Positions 6,300-7,753 of a stretch of 7,753 nt of DNA are shown here, in pieces. The stretch is from an uncultured Coriobacteriaceae bacterium (GTDB taxonomy: Bacteria; Actinomycetota; Coriobacteriia; Coriobacteriales; QAMH01), in contig CACZQA010000083.1 in assembly GCA_902783175.1 (NCBI GenBank), forward strand, positions 1 through 7,753. Reading direction: 5' to 3'. The first letter of the stretch is position 1; each line of letters begins with the position of its first letter. A program made the translations under genes and the position numbers. Below the pieces are notes generated by a model, which made no database searches, was not told the origin of the DNA, and was given only the letters and a program-made list of their open reading frames with translations.

Positions 6300-7034
6300 T
6301 TACGCGCGGCGCCACTTGGTGAGGCGGTATTCCAGGATCTCGAACACCTCGTAGATGACGACACCGAGCACCGCCATGGCGATGATGCCGGCGAACATCT
6401 GCTCGTATTCCAGCAGCGACCACGCGTGCATGATGTAGTAGCCCAGCCCGCTGGAGCCCGCCATGCTCTCGGCGATGAACAGCACGGCAACGGCGGTCCC
6501 CGTCGTGATGCGCAACGCCGTGAACAGATCGGGCAGCGATGCGGGCAAGACGACCTCGCGCAGGATCTGGCCCTTCGTGGCACCGAGCGAGCGCAGCGAG
6601 ACGACCGCGCCCTGCGGGACGTTCTTGGCGGCATCGCGCATGGTGACCACCATCTGGAAGAAGATGGCGATGGCAATCAGGATCACCTTGGCCTGGCCGC
6701 CCAGCCCGAACAAGATGAACAGCACGGGCAGAAAGACGATCTTGGGAACGGGGTACAAGACGTAGAGCACCGGGCCGAAGATCTGGTCGCCCCTTCTCGA
6801 GCGCCCGATCCACAGGCCGGCGGGCACGCCGAGTACGGTGCCGATGAGCATGGAGAGCGCGATGCGCCCCAGGCTCGTCCAGAACTCGGGCATGATGCGC
6901 GCGAAGTTGTCCACGAGGGCGGGCCAGGTCGCATCGGGCGTGGGCAGCGCCGGCGAGCCGATGGCGAGTGCCAGCACCCACCACAGCGCGATGACGAAGA
7001 CGGTACCCCACAGGTACCCCACGAGCTTACGCAT
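6300..7034 (-). CDS. ABC transporter permease, nitrate/sulfonate/taurine type
   Basis: This 244-residue inner-membrane protein is the channel subunit of an importer in the SsuC/TauC-like (BPD_transp_1) family. Hydrophobic segments lie at about 7-26, 58-77, 89-109, 115-131, 178-193 and 213-232, giving six likely membrane helices. The cytoplasmic EAA loop that docks on the ATPase is at about 146-176 and includes SLGATKGQILREVVLPASLP. The length is typical of the family. The start is the ATG at 7034, with AAGGAGG (7041-7047) six bases upstream. It overlaps the last 8 bases of the ATPase gene, so the two are translationally coupled and form one complex. No substrate-binding protein gene is in the window; it probably lies to the right or elsewhere. 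The substrate cannot be told from the permease; sulfonates, taurine, nitrate, thiamine precursors and others all occur in this family. Confidence 0.93.
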   Translation of the reverse strand: MRKLVGYLWGTVFVIALWWVLALAIGSPALPTPDATWPALVDNFARIMPEFWTSLGRIALSMLIGTVLGVPAGLWIGRSRRGDQIFGPVLYVLYPVPKIVFLPVLFILFGLGGQAKVILIAIAIFFQMVVTMRDAAKNVPQGAVVSLRSLGATKGQILREVVLPASLPDLFTALRITTGTAVAVLFIAESMAGSSGLGYYIMHAWSLLEYEQMFAGIIAMAVLGVVIYEVFEILEYRLTKWRRA

Positions 7035-7753
7035 GCGATGCCTCCTTGGCCGCCTCCACGGCGGCACGCAGCTTCTTGCGGATATCTGTGCAGCGCTCGA
7101 AGAACGCGTCGCTTCCGCGGTAGTCGTCGGACCCCACGTCGGAGTTCTCGACGACGGCGATGACGCGGCCGGGGCGCGGCGTGAGCACGAGAATGCGCTG
7201 TCCGAGAAACACGGCCTCCTCGATGGAGTGCGTGACGAGGATCTGGGCATAGCCCTGCGCCTGCCACAGCGCGAGCAAGGTGTCCTGCAGCTGCTCGCGC
7301 AGCAGCGCGTCCAGAGCCGAAAGCGGCTCGTCCATGAGCAGCAAATCGACGTCGAGCGCGAGCGAGCGCGCGAGCGCGAGGCGCTGGCGCATGCCGCCCG
7401 AAAGGCCGCTCGGGTAGGCCTGGGCGAAGTCCTGCAGGCCGACGAGCCCGAGGGCCCGCTCGGCGCGCTGCCTGCGCTCCGCCTTGCCCACGCCGTGGAT
7501 CTTCAGGCCGAGCTCGGCGTTGTCGCGGACGGTCTTCCAGGGAAGCAGGCCGAAGTCCTGCAGGATGAGCGACGTGTCCTGGCGCGGCGCGGTGACGGGC
7601 GCACCGTCGATGGTGACCGAGCCGCTCGTGGGCTGCAGCAGGCCCGCTGCCATCTGCAGCGTGCTCGACTTGCCGCACCCGGACGGCCCGATGATCGCGA
7701 CGGACTCGCCTTTCTCCACGGAAAAGCTCAGCCCGTCGAGCGCGAGCGTGCCC
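7027..7753 (-). CDS. ABC transporter ATP-binding protein, nitrate/sulfonate/taurine type (5' end outside window)
   Basis: This cytoplasmic ATPase subunit powers import through the permease encoded just downstream. The frame is open to the right edge. A GTG at 7719 could be misread as a start, but the codons upstream of it encode LALDGLSFSV, the normal first strand of these ATPases, so the gene is truncated and about 241 residues are visible. The Walker A motif GPSGCGKSS begins at base 7689. The Q-loop is in LILQDFGLLPW (Gln codon 7558-7560). The signature LSGGMRQR begins at 7404. Walker B LLLMDEP and the D-loop SALD follow, then the switch histidine of VTHS. The segment LTPRPGRVI is typical of the SsuB/TauB/NrtD branch. 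The C-terminal tail is short, with no regulatory domain. The family is secure and the substrate is not known. Confidence 0.93.
   Translation of the reverse strand, partial: GTLALDGLSFSVEKGESVAIIGPSGCGKSSTLQMAAGLLQPTSGSVTIDGAPVTAPRQDTSLILQDFGLLPWKTVRDNAELGLKIHGVGKAERRQRAERALGLVGLQDFAQAYPSGLSGGMRQRLALARSLALDVDLLLMDEPLSALDALLREQLQDTLLALWQAQGYAQILVTHSIEEAVFLGQRILVLTPRPGRVIAVVENSDVGSDDYRGSDAFFERCTDIRKKLRAAVEAAKEASHA
7041..7047 (-). promoter_or_regulatory. Ribosome binding site of the permease inside the ATPase gene
   Basis: The minus strand reads AAGGAGG, 6 bases before the permease ATG at 7034 and within the last codons of the ATPase gene. It fixes the permease start and indicates coupled translation across the overlapping ATGCGTAA. 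Confidence 0.8.

Noticed and set aside
2993..6322. Plus-strand open frame of 1109 codons across the cyclic-di-GMP gene
   Set aside because: It is in exact codon register with the minus-strand gene. Its stops would need TTA, CTA or TCA codons in the sense gene, and the sense gene uses none. The translation shows no known domain, whereas the minus strand shows six.
6152..6676. Upstream extension of the cyclic-di-GMP frame to 1184 residues
   Set aside because: The extension runs out of frame through the permease gene and gives Arg/Ser/Pro-rich sequence. GGAGG at 6160-6164 and the start of PAS-like homology fix the start at 6151.
7035..7250. Longer permease of 316 residues starting at 7250
   Set aside because: The added part is read out of frame from the ATPase gene. 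A strong AAGGAGG precedes the ATG at 7034, and the normal first membrane helix follows it.
1..7753. Mobile element, CRISPR array, tRNA or rRNA genes
   Set aside because: I read both strands and found no transposase or integrase, no regularly spaced direct repeats, no tRNA-like T-arm plus acceptor pattern and no rRNA core sequence.

Overview
The window is high-GC bacterial DNA in which every gene I can support reads on the minus strand. Codon usage is strongly G/C-ending. The gene content is a low-GC-free mix of an isoleucyl-tRNA synthetase, a class II HD-type CCA enzyme, a PAS-rich cyclic-di-GMP protein with Cys-x2-Cys-Pro PAS motifs, and a sulfonate/nitrate-type ABC transporter. Together these suggest an anaerobic actinobacterium of the Coriobacteriia, perhaps Eggerthellaceae such as Slackia. 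That placement is an inference from sequence flavour, not from a marker gene comparison.

Read in the direction of transcription (right to left), the layout is as follows. (1) 7753-7027 is the 3' part of an ABC-transporter ATPase gene that enters from the right edge, and 7034-6300 is its permease, overlapping the ATPase gene by 8 bases. (2) 6299-6152 is a 148-base gap with an extended -10 promoter and a strong ribosome binding site. (3) 6151-3122 is a 1009-residue cytoplasmic cyclic-di-GMP signalling protein with the order PAS, degenerate GGDEF, EAL, PAS, PAS, GGDEF. (4) 3121-3015 is a short GC-rich gap with no convincing terminator. It ends in a -10 element only 6 bases from the next start codon. 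(5) 3014-1659 is cca, the tRNA CCA-adding enzyme. (6) 1593-1324 is a small DUF3467-like protein with its own -10 element and ribosome binding site. (7) 1323-1234 is a leader holding a nested inverted repeat. (8) 1233-1 is the 5' part of ileS, which runs off the left edge after the editing domain.

Functionally there are three blocks: tRNA maturation and charging (cca, ileS, with the DUF3467 gene between them), second-messenger signalling, and small-molecule import. Only the ATPase and permease show clear translational coupling. The other genes look like separate transcription units that happen to share a strand. The most notable object is the six-domain cyclic-di-GMP protein. It carries two PAS-type domains with identically spaced cysteine clusters, one degenerate and one apparently active GGDEF domain, and a complete EAL active site. 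I saw no mobile element, CRISPR array, tRNA or rRNA gene, and nothing that amounts to a wholly new multi-gene system.
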